A DNA stretch of 64,000 nucleotides from an uncultured Gammaproteobacteria bacterium (GCA_913050215.1 CAJXBG010000004.1:1-64000); one strand, 5' to 3'; shown: positions 25,955-35,816, counted from the first letter of the stretch. Program-made: numbers and translations. The notes: generated from the letters alone by a model not told the origin.

Positions 25955-26974
25955 TTAGAGTTTGTAGATGCGCGCCGCTGTGCCATAAAACATGGCATGT
26001 TTATCTGCCTCACTAAAGTCTGCCACGATCTTTTTCAAACCGTTGTAAAGGACATGGTAAGAGATAGAAAAGCGATCCACGGGAAAGTTGCTTTCAAACA
26101 TGCACCGCTCCGGACCAAAACAATCTATCGTGTGCAGGTAATAATCGCGTTGAGCCGCGACGAATTCGTCCGAGGTTGGAGGCGTTGCACGCTCATGCCA
26201 ACCAAAACCATTATCTGGCATAGCAAGCCCGCCAATTTTTGCGACCACATTCGGGTTGCGCGCGATCTCAGTGATGTCCTTCTTCCATTGGATAAAAATC
26301 TCATCTCTTTGGTTAGCGTAGGGGCCGACGCCAAGCGGGGAGCCAAAGTGATCAAGTATCAGCTGTGTGCCTTCAGTGTTTTGTGCAAGGGTATTAAATT
26401 CTTGATTTTGGTAGTGATAGTGCCAGGTATCAAAAGTTAATCCTAGCTCGCCCAATTTCCTGACGCCTTGTTGAAAATCTGGATTGAGGTACAGTGATTT
26501 TGGTGCTCTGCCTATGATCGTCAGAGCCTCAGGACGTTCAGCATGTGCACCCGCATGGCGGATACCTCTAAACCTGCCTTCTGCCAATTCAATATGCTGG
26601 TAAAGAATTTCCTGAACCTGATCACCAAGGGTGAGGTCTGCGTGCCCAACAATTCCGCTGATGGTCGCATTTGAGTCCGAACCCGGACCCGTTTCGCTGA
26701 GTTTTGCCTGTTCAGTGACAAACGCTGTCTCACCCAGCACCTTGAACGCTTCTGAACCTTCTGTTCGGTACTCAGCATGACATTCAACAAAAACAGTCTT
26801 TTGAATATTATGACCACTGCCCGTATCTTGCCACAGGTTTTCGAGCAAATAATCGTTGCCATTGGAGCGGCGCCACAGATGATGATGAGGGTCGATGATA
26901 GGGCGATCGGGGTCGATAGTGCGTTCGGTTACGCTTTTCAGCCATTCGTTGGATCCAGGAGTGTGGATTGTCAT
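25955..26974 (-). CDS. Amidohydrolase family protein (metal-dependent TIM barrel)
   Basis: A 339-residue member of the amidohydrolase-2 (PF04909-type) group. DPHHHLWRR near the N-terminus gives the HxH metal motif. TWHYHYQ and ILDHFGSP supply further His/Asp residues, and the end holds FESNFPVDRFSISY. Members act as lactonases or decarboxylases of aromatic-degradation intermediates, such as pyrone dicarboxylate lactonase. It converges on the esterase gene with nine bases between. Exact reaction unknown. Confidence 0.88.
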   Translation of the reverse strand: MTIHTPGSNEWLKSVTERTIDPDRPIIDPHHHLWRRSNGNDYLLENLWQDTGSGHNIQKTVFVECHAEYRTEGSEAFKVLGETAFVTEQAKLSETGPGSDSNATISGIVGHADLTLGDQVQEILYQHIELAEGRFRGIRHAGAHAERPEALTIIGRAPKSLYLNPDFQQGVRKLGELGLTFDTWHYHYQNQEFNTLAQNTEGTQLILDHFGSPLGVGPYANQRDEIFIQWKKDITEIARNPNVVAKIGGLAMPDNGFGWHERATPPTSDEFVAAQRDYYLHTIDCFGPERCMFESNFPVDRFSISYHVLYNGLKKIVADFSEADKHAMFYGTAARIYKL

Positions 26975-27193
26975 GTAGATACCTTCTTCTTATTTCAGTG
27001 ACGCACTCGCAGATACGCTGCTTGGCGGGTTTAAGTCTACAGAATTTGGCCATAGATTGAATATCCCCTTGGCACTTTCCGTGAATCAGTCGGGAAGTGA
27101 TTCTGTGGTTGATCTGGCACAGTACACTGCACTAGGATAGCGTTTGATATTAACGACGACGCTCTCTGGGTCGTCTTTCTGGAATATTTTCCC

Positions 27194-28402
27194 GTGGCTG
27201 AGTTTCCTTTGAAAGACATTAAAGTGCTTGATTTGAGCAGGGTGCTTGCGGGTCCCTGGGCGAGCCAGACGTTAGCGGATTTGGGTGCAGAAGTTATCAA
27301 GATCGAAAGACCTGGCGTCGGTGACGATACTCGAGCGTGGGGACCTCCCTGGTTTGACGTGCCAGAAGGAGACGCTCTTTCGGCGTATTTTATGTCGGCA
27401 AATCGAGGGAAAAAGTCTGTTTGCATTGATCTAGCAAGTTCAGAAGGGTTGGCTATCGTTAAGCAGTTGGCTGACGAATCAGACATTGTCATTGAAAATT
27501 TCAAAGTGGGTGACATGGAGAAAAAGGGATTGGATTACCAATCTTTGAGTAAAACCAACGCTCGTCTCATCTACTGTTCAATTACTGGGTTCGGCCAGAC
27601 CGGTCCCTATAAGCAGCGACCCGGTTACGATTTCATGATTCAGGGTATTGCGGGTTTGATGAGTATTACGGGTGAACCCGACGAAAAATCAACTGACGGG
27701 CCGCAAAAAGTAGGAGTCGCTGTCGCTGACTTGATGACCGGCCTATACAGTACCATTGCGATACTGGCTGCCATAGCAGAGCGGAACGAAAGTGGAGAAG
27801 GTCAGTACATAGATATGGCTCTCATGGACGTGTTGACAGCAAGTCTTGCAAATCAAGCCTCAAACTATCTAGTTTCTGGCAATGCGCCCGGCAGAATGGG
27901 TAATGCTCATCCTAATGTCGTTCCTTACCAAACTTTCGCAGCAAGCGATGGTTACATCATTGTCGCTGTTGGAAATGACAAGCAGTTCAATGCGCTCTGC
28001 GGGACAATTAATCGCTTGGATATCGCGGCTAACTTAAAATACCTGACAAACGCTGACCGAATTGAGAATAGGGCTGAGCTGGCAGCGGATATTCAACGGG
28101 AAGTGCAGACGCGCACTATGTCACACTGGCTTGAAATTTTTGAAGAAGCAGGCGTCCCATGCGGTCCAATCAATACGATTGATAAGGTGTTCGATGATCC
28201 GCAAACGAAAGCAAGAGAAATGCAAATCTCGATAGCAGACATGCCACTTGTTGCAAACCCCATGCGCTTCTCTAAATCAAACTTAAACTATGAATTGGAA
28301 CCACCATCCCTAGGTCAACACACTGATGAAGTGTTGGTAGATAAACTTGCGATGTCCGTGGATGAATTATTAGCCCTCAGAAGCAAAGGTGTTCTGGGGT
28401 AA
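27194..28402 (+). CDS. CaiB/BaiF CoA-transferase family III protein
   Basis: A 402-residue, normal-length family III CoA transferase. It has LDLSRVLAGPWASQTLADLGAEVIK, NRGKKSV, GFGQTGPY and AVADLMTGLYS, which contains the catalytic Asp that forms the glutamyl/aspartyl-CoA anhydride. Start is a GTG at 27194, the first residue before the usual family N-terminus. A methyltransferase gene follows after 17 bases. It moves CoA between carboxylates, and the partners are unknown. Confidence 0.93.
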   Translation: MAEFPLKDIKVLDLSRVLAGPWASQTLADLGAEVIKIERPGVGDDTRAWGPPWFDVPEGDALSAYFMSANRGKKSVCIDLASSEGLAIVKQLADESDIVIENFKVGDMEKKGLDYQSLSKTNARLIYCSITGFGQTGPYKQRPGYDFMIQGIAGLMSITGEPDEKSTDGPQKVGVAVADLMTGLYSTIAILAAIAERNESGEGQYIDMALMDVLTASLANQASNYLVSGNAPGRMGNAHPNVVPYQTFAASDGYIIVAVGNDKQFNALCGTINRLDIAANLKYLTNADRIENRAELAADIQREVQTRTMSHWLEIFEEAGVPCGPINTIDKVFDDPQTKAREMQISIADMPLVANPMRFSKSNLNYELEPPSLGQHTDEVLVDKLAMSVDELLALRSKGVLG

Positions 28403-28419
28403 TCAATTAGGAGAAGTTT

Positions 28420-29097
28420 ATGGCAAGCCATCAGGAAATTGCGGGGGTCAGTGACCAGGATTTTGTGTTGCGAATGGTACGAAGTCACGATAATCGGTTT
28501 GATGAGGCTTTCTGGCTATACGTTGAAGAGCAGGTTCGACCGCAACTGACTGAAAATCCTCGCATCGTTGACCTAGGGTGTGGGCCAGGTTTGTTCGTTC
28601 GTGATCTTGGTAATCGTTTTAGCGGTGCTGAATTGTACGGCTACGATCTGACGCCCGCTATGGTGGAATATGCCAAGTCCGAGGTCGAGTATGCCGGAAG
28701 TCAGCCCGAGTTTGACGTGTTGGATATCACTACCACCCCGGTGCCACTTGAGGACAATAGCGTCGATTTGCTAACGATGACAGCTGTGTTGCATGTGCTT
28801 GATGAGCCGCTGGCAATGTGTGCCGAAATTCGTCGCTTACTCGCGCCTGGTGGAGTCTTTCTGTTGCAGGACTGGATTAGACTACCGTTGTCCAAATATC
28901 TGGATATGATGATGGAAAATGTGCCGCCAGAAAAAGCACAGGTGATGGAAAAAGCCATGATGAGACTTTCTGTCGCGCACAATAAATACACTATCGAAGA
29001 CTGGATTTGGTTGTTGGACAAGGGTGGCCTTAAAGTATTACACCAGACACAGATACGTACTGAACATTTCTGTGTGTTCGTGTGTCAGGAAAAATAG
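28420..29097 (+). CDS. Class I SAM-dependent methyltransferase
   Basis: A 225-residue Rossmann methyltransferase. Motif I is IVDLGCGPGLFV at about residues 48-59, followed by LYGYDLTPAMVEYAK (acidic loop), FDVLDIT, and LLTMTAVLHVLDEPL (motif IV/post). AGGAG lies before the ATG. It lies 17 bases after a CoA-transferase gene. The substrate could be a small molecule or lipid and is not readable. Confidence 0.88.
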   Translation: MASHQEIAGVSDQDFVLRMVRSHDNRFDEAFWLYVEEQVRPQLTENPRIVDLGCGPGLFVRDLGNRFSGAELYGYDLTPAMVEYAKSEVEYAGSQPEFDVLDITTTPVPLEDNSVDLLTMTAVLHVLDEPLAMCAEIRRLLAPGGVFLLQDWIRLPLSKYLDMMMENVPPEKAQVMEKAMMRLSVAHNKYTIEDWIWLLDKGGLKVLHQTQIRTEHFCVFVCQEK

Positions 29098-29317
29098 TCA
29101 ACTTCCATTGTGCGTCATTAGTCAAGATGTTTGAGATGGTTTTGTGCAGTCAGCGCGCTTCGATTCACCATGTTCCTAGGTGTCCGGATCAACAGCTGTT
29201 TGACCGACTACACCCGTTTTCATCGTTCAGTCGTGACGAGAATGGATGATAAGTATTCCCCCACTTATACAGATATACTAATGCTTTCCTGATTAGACAC
29301 ACTTTGTAGTAAAGACA

Positions 29318-30235
29318 ATGAACTCACCAAAAACAGCCCTTGAAATTAAAAATCTAAGCAAAACCTATAGCAACGATGTTCGCGCGCTTAAGGGCATTGA
29401 TCTGAGTGTTGAGAGAGGCGACTTTTTTGCCTTGTTAGGCCCTAACGGCGCTGGAAAATCTACAACCATCGGTATTCTGTTCTCATTAATAAACAAGAGC
29501 GGAGGAACGATTGAGGTTTGTGGAATTGATATTGATGAGAATTTTTCCGAGGCAAAAAGGTTAATCGGCATCGTACCTCAAGAATTCAATTTTAATGTTT
29601 TTGAAAAGGTTAGAAACATCGTGGTTACTCAGGGTGGTTATTATGGTTTACCCCGAGCGATAGCAGAAGAGAGGGCAGATAAGTATCTCAAAAAATTAGG
29701 TTTGTGGGATAAACGAAATGATATCGGGAGGGAGCTATCCGGCGGAATGAAGCGCAGGTTGATGATCGCTAGGGCTCTGGTTCACGAACCTGAGCTGCTT
29801 GTATTGGACGAACCCACGGCAGGCGTTGATATCGAAATGAGACGGGAAATGTGGAGTTTTTTACGAGATCTTAATGAAAACGATACGACGATCATTCTAA
29901 CAACCCACTATTTGGAAGAAGCAGAAATGCTTTGTCGAAACATCGCCATTATCGACCAAGGGGCCATCGTACATCACAGCAGTATGAAAGATTTATTGAG
30001 GCAGCTTCATACCGAAACGTTTGTGCTTGATGCTCGAGCAAACCTGCCAGAAAAAATGTCGCTGGGTGCATATGGTTTTCAGAGAGTGGATGACCGCACA
30101 CTGGAGGTTGAGGTGGACAAGGAGAGGAATCTGAACGGGGTATTCGAAGCTTTATCAGAACAGGGAATAGAAATTAGTAGCATGCGAAATAAGACCAACA
30201 GATTGGAAGAGATGTTTGTGAGTTTATTGTCATGA
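29318..30235 (+). CDS. ABC transporter ATP-binding protein (YadG-like)
   Basis: A 305-residue ABC ATPase: Walker A GPNGAGKST, Q-loop in GIVPQEFN, signature LSGGMKRRL, Walker B LLVLDEPTAGVD and the H-loop TTHYLEEAE. A C-terminal extension of about 80 residues is typical of the DrrA/CcmA class that pairs with ABC-2 permeases. The next gene starts four bases inside the stop, so the two form one exporter. A 220-base gap before it holds the likely promoter, but I see no convincing box. Confidence 0.93.
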   Translation: MNSPKTALEIKNLSKTYSNDVRALKGIDLSVERGDFFALLGPNGAGKSTTIGILFSLINKSGGTIEVCGIDIDENFSEAKRLIGIVPQEFNFNVFEKVRNIVVTQGGYYGLPRAIAEERADKYLKKLGLWDKRNDIGRELSGGMKRRLMIARALVHEPELLVLDEPTAGVDIEMRREMWSFLRDLNENDTTIILTTHYLEEAEMLCRNIAIIDQGAIVHHSSMKDLLRQLHTETFVLDARANLPEKMSLGAYGFQRVDDRTLEVEVDKERNLNGVFEALSEQGIEISSMRNKTNRLEEMFVSLLS

Positions 30236-31005
30236 GTCGTTACGAAATGTGGGTCGCCTTTCAGACGATTTTGCGCAAGGAAGTTCGTCGTTATATGAGA
30301 ATTTGGCCTCAGACATTGTTGCCGCCGGCAATAACGATGACGCTGTATTTTGTTATTTTTGGTGCCCTGATAGGGTCTAGAATTGGCCTGATGGGAGGGT
30401 TCTCATATATGCAATTTGTTGTGCCTGGACTCATCATGATGGCGGTTGTGACCAATTCTTATTCCAACATTGTCTCATCCTTCTTTGGGGCGAAATACAA
30501 TAACAGTGTCCAGGAGTTACTCGTTTCACCCGTACCTAACTGGATCATACTGGCCGGTTTTGTCACAGGAAGTGTCAGTAGAGGGCTGCTGATTGCTGTC
30601 ATTGTGACATGCCTGTCACTTTTTTTTGCTGACCTGAATGTCCAACACGTGGGAGCTACGATGCTTGTAGTGTTGATGACTGCTGTGCTGTTCTCTCTTT
30701 TTGGCTTTATCAACGCGGTTTTTGCGCGTAATTTCGACGATATTTCGATAGTCCCAACCTTTATTTTGACGCCACTTATTTATCTGGGTGGCGTGTTCTA
30801 TTCACTGGATCTGCTGCCAGAGTTTTGGGCGAATCTCTCTAGACTGAACCCTCTGGTATACGTAGTAAACGGTTTTCGCTACGGGGTGCTGGGGGTTTCC
30901 GATGTTAATGTTGAGTTTTCTCTTGGCATGATTACCATCTTTACCTTCATCACGTTCTTTTATTGTTTGCATCTTCTCGATTCCGGTACCCGATTGAGAG
31001 AATAA
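30232..31005 (+). CDS. ABC-2 type transporter permease (YadH-like)
   Basis: A 257-residue permease with six hydrophobic segments. It carries the ABC-2 signature LNPLVYVVNGFRYGVLG near the C-terminus and GGVFYSLDLLPE before it. It overlaps the ATPase gene as ATGA. Together they resemble YadGH, an exporter of unknown cargo. The lipoprotein gene downstream starts 29 bases later and may belong to the same transcript. Confidence 0.92.
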   Translation: MSRYEMWVAFQTILRKEVRRYMRIWPQTLLPPAITMTLYFVIFGALIGSRIGLMGGFSYMQFVVPGLIMMAVVTNSYSNIVSSFFGAKYNNSVQELLVSPVPNWIILAGFVTGSVSRGLLIAVIVTCLSLFFADLNVQHVGATMLVVLMTAVLFSLFGFINAVFARNFDDISIVPTFILTPLIYLGGVFYSLDLLPEFWANLSRLNPLVYVVNGFRYGVLGVSDVNVEFSLGMITIFTFITFFYCLHLLDSGTRLRE

Positions 31006-31034
31006 TGATGCGTCACGCTAAGGGAGAGTTTTAT

Positions 31035-32897
31035 ATGCGCTTTCTTATTATTGTTTTTACTTCATTGTTATTGGCAGGATGTACGTCGGAAGAAGATCCC
31101 AGCACGAGGATTGAAAGTTCGTCAGGAGTTGAGTCGGCTGCGGATGTTAAACTCGGATCTGAGACACAGCAGTTAAATGCTTGGCTAGATAAAGAGTTTG
31201 ATGACTATCTGGACTTTAGTCCAATGGCAAAAACCAGACAGGGTAGCAAGAGTGACTATGGCATGCTCGATGATGTATCTGATGCGCAACGCGAAAAGGT
31301 ATTGAGTTGGCGTCGTCGTTCGGTCGATCACATGCGTGCAACTTTTAATCGTGATCAATTGGATGATCAGGGAAAGTTATCTTGGGACCTCTGGGCTTTT
31401 TTATTAACGCGCGCTGAAGCCTCGCTCCCATATCAGCGGCATCGATATGTGTTCGGCAGAAGGGGACCTCATACGAGTTTGCCGAATAGTCTGATTAATT
31501 ATCACAAGGTGGATTCGCCAGAGGACATGCTCGCCTATATAGCCCGGATTAATGATTCTTATCGTTATCTCTCGCAGTACCTTGATCAAGCAAAAAAATC
31601 TGCGGCCGCGGGTATCCGAGCGCCCTATTTTGACTACGAAATATCAATGAGTCAGTCACAGCGGGTGATCACCGGAGAACCCTTCACGAGTGAAGAGGGT
31701 GACTCCGCAATTTGGGCAGATATTACGGCGAAAATAGCCACGCTCGAGAAAGGCGGAAAAATTAATGCGCAAGAGAGTCAGGTGCTTTATGACGCTGCGC
31801 AGCGCGCGCTACTTGAGGCTTTCAAACCCGCTTACAATGCCATCCTCAGTTGGCAAGCCTCTGATATAGATAACGTTTCCAGTAAGGCGAAGGGTGTCTG
31901 GGCTTTGCCGAATGGAGAATTATTTTATGACTATCGTTTGACCCAAATGACAACTCTGCCATTGAGCGCAAAAGATATTCATGAAACGGGACTGGCAGAA
32001 GTTGCGAGAATTCAGTCAGAGATGGAAACCATTAAAAAGAACGTCGGTTTCGATGGGTCGTTGTATGAGTTTTTTACTTTTATGCGGGAAGATGACCAGT
32101 TCTATTTTCAGAACAACGACGAAGGGCGACAAAAATATCTTTCGATGGCAGAGGGTTTTCTCGAAGATGTCGAGCAGAAACTACCTGAATATTTCGGGCT
32201 CCTGCCGAAGGGTAAGTTGGAGGTTCGACGTGTGGAACCGTTTCGCGAACAACCCGGCGCTGCCGCGCACTATATGCGTGGCACCCTCGACGGCAAAAGA
32301 CCAGGCGTATTCTATATCCATCTTTCTGATATGAGAGCAACCGCTAAGTACAGACTGGAAAATCTGGCATATCACGAGGGTTTACCGGGGCATCACATGC
32401 AGATTGCTATCCAGCAAGAACTTGAGAATATCCCGCATTTCCGTAGATATCATGGTTACACTGCTTATAGTGAAGGTTGGGGTCTTTATGCCGAATATTT
32501 GGGGAAAGATATGGGTTTTTATAAAGACGACTACTCTGATTTCGGCAGACTTTCTGGTGAAATATGGCGTGCAATCCGACTTGTCGTCGATACTGGCATC
32601 CATGCAAAACAGTGGACGGAAGCGCAGGCAATCGATTATGCACTGCGAAATTCTCCGCGACCTATCGCGTCCGTCAAATCGGAAGTTCGTCGCTATTTTA
32701 ATGCTCCAGGTCAAGCCACCGCCTATAAAATTGGCATGTTAAAAATATTAGAATTGCGGTCACGAGCAATGACGGCGCTTGGAGATAAGTTCGACTACCG
32801 TGATTTCCATGATGTCATCCTAGGCAATGGTCCGCTGCCCCTACCTCTCTTGGAATCTCAGGTTGATACCTGGATAGCGAAGCAAAAAGGACTCTGA
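31035..32897 (+). CDS. DUF885 domain lipoprotein (putative metallopeptidase)
   Basis: A 620-residue protein. MRFLIIVFTSLLLAGC is a lipoprotein signal with lipobox LAGC, so the mature protein begins at Cys16 and is anchored to a membrane. YHEGLPGHHMQIAIQQEL in the C-terminal half is the DUF885 zinc-peptidase-like motif, with further ligands likely in YSEGWGLYAE. I chose the ATG at 31035, which has AGGGAGAG upstream and starts the signal peptide. An upstream TTG at 30963 overlaps the permease. Substrate unknown. Confidence 0.88.
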   Translation: MRFLIIVFTSLLLAGCTSEEDPSTRIESSSGVESAADVKLGSETQQLNAWLDKEFDDYLDFSPMAKTRQGSKSDYGMLDDVSDAQREKVLSWRRRSVDHMRATFNRDQLDDQGKLSWDLWAFLLTRAEASLPYQRHRYVFGRRGPHTSLPNSLINYHKVDSPEDMLAYIARINDSYRYLSQYLDQAKKSAAAGIRAPYFDYEISMSQSQRVITGEPFTSEEGDSAIWADITAKIATLEKGGKINAQESQVLYDAAQRALLEAFKPAYNAILSWQASDIDNVSSKAKGVWALPNGELFYDYRLTQMTTLPLSAKDIHETGLAEVARIQSEMETIKKNVGFDGSLYEFFTFMREDDQFYFQNNDEGRQKYLSMAEGFLEDVEQKLPEYFGLLPKGKLEVRRVEPFREQPGAAAHYMRGTLDGKRPGVFYIHLSDMRATAKYRLENLAYHEGLPGHHMQIAIQQELENIPHFRRYHGYTAYSEGWGLYAEYLGKDMGFYKDDYSDFGRLSGEIWRAIRLVVDTGIHAKQWTEAQAIDYALRNSPRPIASVKSEVRRYFNAPGQATAYKIGMLKILELRSRAMTALGDKFDYRDFHDVILGNGPLPLPLLESQVDTWIAKQKGL

Positions 32898-32913
32898 CGG
32901 GTGCTAAAGGTTT

Positions 32914-32927
32914 GCACTGTTCAGTGC
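32914..32927. other. Small palindrome between convergent genes
   Basis: GCACTGTTCAGTGC is a perfect inverted repeat, and a wider TTTGCA/TGCAAA pair surrounds it. It sits between the converging DUF885 and DUF1631 genes. There is no T-run after it on either strand, so it is a weak terminator candidate at best. Confidence 0.3.
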
Positions 32928-32985
32928 CTCTGCAAAGGATTACGCAATGACTGCAGCAGATAAACGAGGAAAAGCAGGCATAGGC

Positions 32986-34926
32986 TTAAATGGAGGTCCC
33001 TTCTGTGTTTCCACTTAACTCATCGTAACTTTTTGATTTGCCCTCTCGTAGATGGGTAATAACAGAAGCGAGTACGCTTTCAAATTCCGCACCGGTATCC
33101 AGTATTTCGCTATTTTCGGCGATGATCATTTGAGTGATTTGCCTATGACTAAACTCTCCTACCTTAAGGCCTGCACGGTTGGTAAAGATATAGGTGTTGC
33201 TGCTCGGAATAATGGCTACAAGTTTACAAGGGGTCAGGGTGCCTTCCATTACGGGTAAATTGACCCAAGCTTCAACTTTGAGTGAGTCTACTGCGCGGGT
33301 TGCTGCTTCAAACTTCTGTTCGGCTTTTTTTCTTAGTACCTGAGCGCGTTTGTGTTTTTTCTTTGCAAGTACCTGTTGTTGTTTTAATCGTTGTGCGATG
33401 GCTTTCTGGCGTTTTGACAAATATTCTCGAATCAGGTTTTTCTTTTCGTCGCGAGCAACGGTTTGGATTTCCTTTTCTTTCTGGCTATGAATGCTCTGAA
33501 TAACGGTGTTTAAAAAACGCTCTATCACGCTGCGGCAGTTTGATTTAAGGGTGAGCGGTTGCATGGTGCCTGTCTCAAGGTAGTTCGTCATTTTGGTGTA
33601 AGTCACATGCATCACTTTACGTCGATTGTGGTTGGTGAAAAGTATACGCTGCGCATCACTGCGGTTTAGGATGATCTTGATCCGGGCAATTTTTTCCTCA
33701 GGTTCCGATTTGTCGTCAAATAAATACCACTGTCCGCTGCGCATTTTGCTGATGCTTTGTCTGGTTTTTTCATTAAGGGCACGTTGGTTATCTGTATGAT
33801 TTACATCGGTTGGCAAGAGTTCGAAGTCGCAGGGGTCAGAAGGATCACCTGCGAGTATCGCTTCGTATTCTGCTTTGATATCTGCTAAACAGGCTTCAAG
33901 TGGTTCAGTATCAAAAGGCATCTTTTTGCAGAATGCCTTGATGCGCCCGGGCAGCTTTGAAATGACCTCCCTCTGTCGCGCTGCGTCGCCCGTTGTACCT
34001 TGAAGTGACCAGATCAGCAGATCAGTCAACTTTTTGACGGCCCTCCACGATCTAGAATCAGGCCCCCTGTGGTTGTAGACTTGTTGAAGAAATTCATACC
34101 AGGAGCCCTGGAGCAGAAAGATGATAAATAAGGGCAGTTCTCGGTAGGCCATCTTTTCGTTCAGTAGTGCAGCAGAAAAGTAGCGCGCATTTTGACCAGC
34201 GATTTTTTCCAGAGTAGATTCGCAAAGTTTTCGCTCCATTTTTTCGAAAACTTGATTTTCCCTCTCGTAAAATCCAGTCAGTTCCTCGAAACACTGATCC
34301 AGTGTTATTCGACCGGTGACCAGAGCGCGTACACTGGTTTCGATCTTCTCCATAAACTGAAAACCAAGGATACCGAGATCCTCACTCCAGCCCATGCTTT
34401 GCTCGATAAGCAAATCCATTAGGGCCAAAATTGGCTGTTCATCTATGATCGACTTGGCGCCGTTGTTCATAGCCTCGATGACAACTAGCGGCGCTATATC
34501 ACGAATAAGCGCTTCAATTCTGAAATCTAGATCGGTTTGTCGAAAAATTTCAGTAATGCAATCATCTACATAGCTGATGAGTGTCGCATCGTCTGGGTCT
34601 AAGCGGACGCCCGGATGAAATTTCCGAATTTGCGTTGAAATTGGCTCAATGTGTTGATCAGTTGAGAGTGCGTGCAATTTCAGCAGTAATTCCTGCAGAG
34701 CTTCTGCTTGAATGTTTCCACGATCGTTTTTCTTATGCGTGTAATGACTTTTGAGTGCGGCGGCAATTTGTTGCTCGCTGAGTCTCTGGACCGAGATGTT
34801 CTTTTCCGCCGTCGCTATCTGCGATGCCAATTTTAAGATTTGGGTCGATGGCTTGTGAGAAGCATTGGCTGCCATGTTGGGGTGTCCGGGTGTTGAATCA
34901 GAGTTCGGTGAGACTAGACGTTGCAT
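32986..34926 (-). CDS. DUF1631 family protein
   Basis: A 646-residue cytosolic protein matching the DUF1631 family of Pseudomonas-like gammaproteobacteria. The middle is helical, residues about 495-560 are a Lys/Arg/Gln-rich coiled coil (KRQKAIAQRLKQQQVLAKKK), and the C-terminal 80 residues look like a beta-barrel with a PilZ-like feel (VAIIPSSNTYIFTNRAGLKV). PilZ domains bind cyclic di-GMP, but I do not see a clear RxxxR plus DxSxxG pair. The function is not known. Confidence 0.8.
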   Translation of the reverse strand: MQRLVSPNSDSTPGHPNMAANASHKPSTQILKLASQIATAEKNISVQRLSEQQIAAALKSHYTHKKNDRGNIQAEALQELLLKLHALSTDQHIEPISTQIRKFHPGVRLDPDDATLISYVDDCITEIFRQTDLDFRIEALIRDIAPLVVIEAMNNGAKSIIDEQPILALMDLLIEQSMGWSEDLGILGFQFMEKIETSVRALVTGRITLDQCFEELTGFYERENQVFEKMERKLCESTLEKIAGQNARYFSAALLNEKMAYRELPLFIIFLLQGSWYEFLQQVYNHRGPDSRSWRAVKKLTDLLIWSLQGTTGDAARQREVISKLPGRIKAFCKKMPFDTEPLEACLADIKAEYEAILAGDPSDPCDFELLPTDVNHTDNQRALNEKTRQSISKMRSGQWYLFDDKSEPEEKIARIKIILNRSDAQRILFTNHNRRKVMHVTYTKMTNYLETGTMQPLTLKSNCRSVIERFLNTVIQSIHSQKEKEIQTVARDEKKNLIREYLSKRQKAIAQRLKQQQVLAKKKHKRAQVLRKKAEQKFEAATRAVDSLKVEAWVNLPVMEGTLTPCKLVAIIPSSNTYIFTNRAGLKVGEFSHRQITQMIIAENSEILDTGAEFESVLASVITHLREGKSKSYDELSGNTEGTSI

Positions 34927-35142
34927 GTTAGCAAGTTTACCCGCGGCATAAACATGATGTAGAACACATTTTTGTTCAGTCAGACATCGCTCAAGTTGAT
35001 CTTGCCTGCCAGATCAGCTTTCGCCTGAAGAGTTGTGATAATTGCTTTAGGTTGGTGAATTTGACCATTGTTAGTCTAAATGCGGTTAAGTCGTCTTTCG
35101 CAAAAAATGTAATTAAATCAATGATATAACAGGAGTTTGGCA

Positions 35143-35268
35143 GTGGCGCTGTGTTTGGCATGGATCATGCAAATCAGTTTATGGAAGAGTCTATGGAACA
35201 GTTTACGGAATCGTTTACGGAATCGTTTACGGAATCGTTTACGGAATCGTTTACAGGATAGTTTATAG
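35143..35268 (+). CDS. Possible 41-residue cationic repeat peptide
   Basis: The GTG at 35143 has AGGAG (35131-35135) seven bases upstream. The frame reads a hydrophobic start (MALCLAWIMQISLWKSLW) and then NSLRNRL with four LRNR repeats, ending QDSL. A 12-bp DNA repeat creates the tetrapeptide period. The repeat is also open in the other plus frames and on the minus strand, so reading frame alone is weak evidence. The good ribosome-binding site favours this one. The product would be a helical, basic, membrane-active-looking peptide. Function is unknown and existence uncertain. Confidence 0.35.
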   Translation: MALCLAWIMQISLWKSLWNSLRNRLRNRLRNRLRNRLQDSL

Positions 35269-35272
35269 ACAA
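35177..35272. repeat. 12-bp tandem repeat, four identical core units and degenerate flanks
   Basis: GTTTACGGAATC occurs four times without change at 35201-35248. Two diverged units precede it (from 35177) and two follow (to 35272), giving eight units in 96 bases. The edges have drifted while the core is identical, the usual picture of a repeat still growing by slippage in its centre. It lies just before the DUF454 gene. Confidence 0.9.
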
Positions 35273-35302
35273 GCCAAACTGAAATAATGACAGGCAAGAA
35301 GT

Positions 35303-35731
35303 ATGCGAAAGACATTTGGTAGTGACAAACAATGGCGTAGGCAGACAGGCGAATTTGATAGACTGAATAACCGGCAATCTGCGGGTGCTAGCCATAGCCA
35401 AGGGAAAAAGCTGGTCTATCTGGCGATCTCCGTGCTGATGCTGATGATTGGTCTGGCCGGTATCATCATCCCCATCATTCCGGGTTTGCTGTTTCTTGCG
35501 GTGGCACTTTTTTATCTCGGTAAAGTCTTTCCGAGTATAAAATCTTTGAGTGATAGTCATCCTGTTCTTGGAAAAGTTAATGATCGAATCGACCAAATGG
35601 CAGAGATTACAATGTGGGATAGAATTAAGGTGGCAGCCTTAATGAGCGCGGAAGCAGCTACATCTGCTATTTCTGCGATGCTCACTTACGGCGCTGAGAA
35701 GCTCAGAAAGCATAACCCCCCTACCTACTGA
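35303..35731 (+). CDS. DUF454 (YbaN-like) inner membrane protein
   Basis: A 142-residue protein. After a basic 35-residue N-terminus come two close hydrophobic segments (LVYLAISVLMLMIGLAGIII and IPGLLFLAVALFYLG) with the conserved GLAGIIIPIIPG turn typical of the DUF454/YbaN family. The C-terminal third is polar and helical. It lies 34 bases after the possible repeat peptide and could share its message. The function of the family is not established. Confidence 0.8.
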   Translation: MRKTFGSDKQWRRQTGEFDRLNNRQSAGASHSQGKKLVYLAISVLMLMIGLAGIIIPIIPGLLFLAVALFYLGKVFPSIKSLSDSHPVLGKVNDRIDQMAEITMWDRIKVAALMSAEAATSAISAMLTYGAEKLRKHNPPTY

Positions 35732-35816
35732 GGCCGTTAGGGCGTCGCCATAGCGAAAGGCAGGAAAGGGAGCGTCTCTTCGATCGGAATTCAACCGGCT
35801 CTGAATGATGCCACTA

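Noticed and set aside
32914-32940. Palindrome as a strong terminator
   Set aside because: No T-run on either strand; kept only as a weak feature.
35174-35596. Minus-strand open frame over the 12-bp repeat and DUF454
   Set aside because: It is a shadow of the repeat and of the DUF454 gene. It has low-complexity repeated Asn/Asp/Ser/Val with no start site and no recognisable domain.
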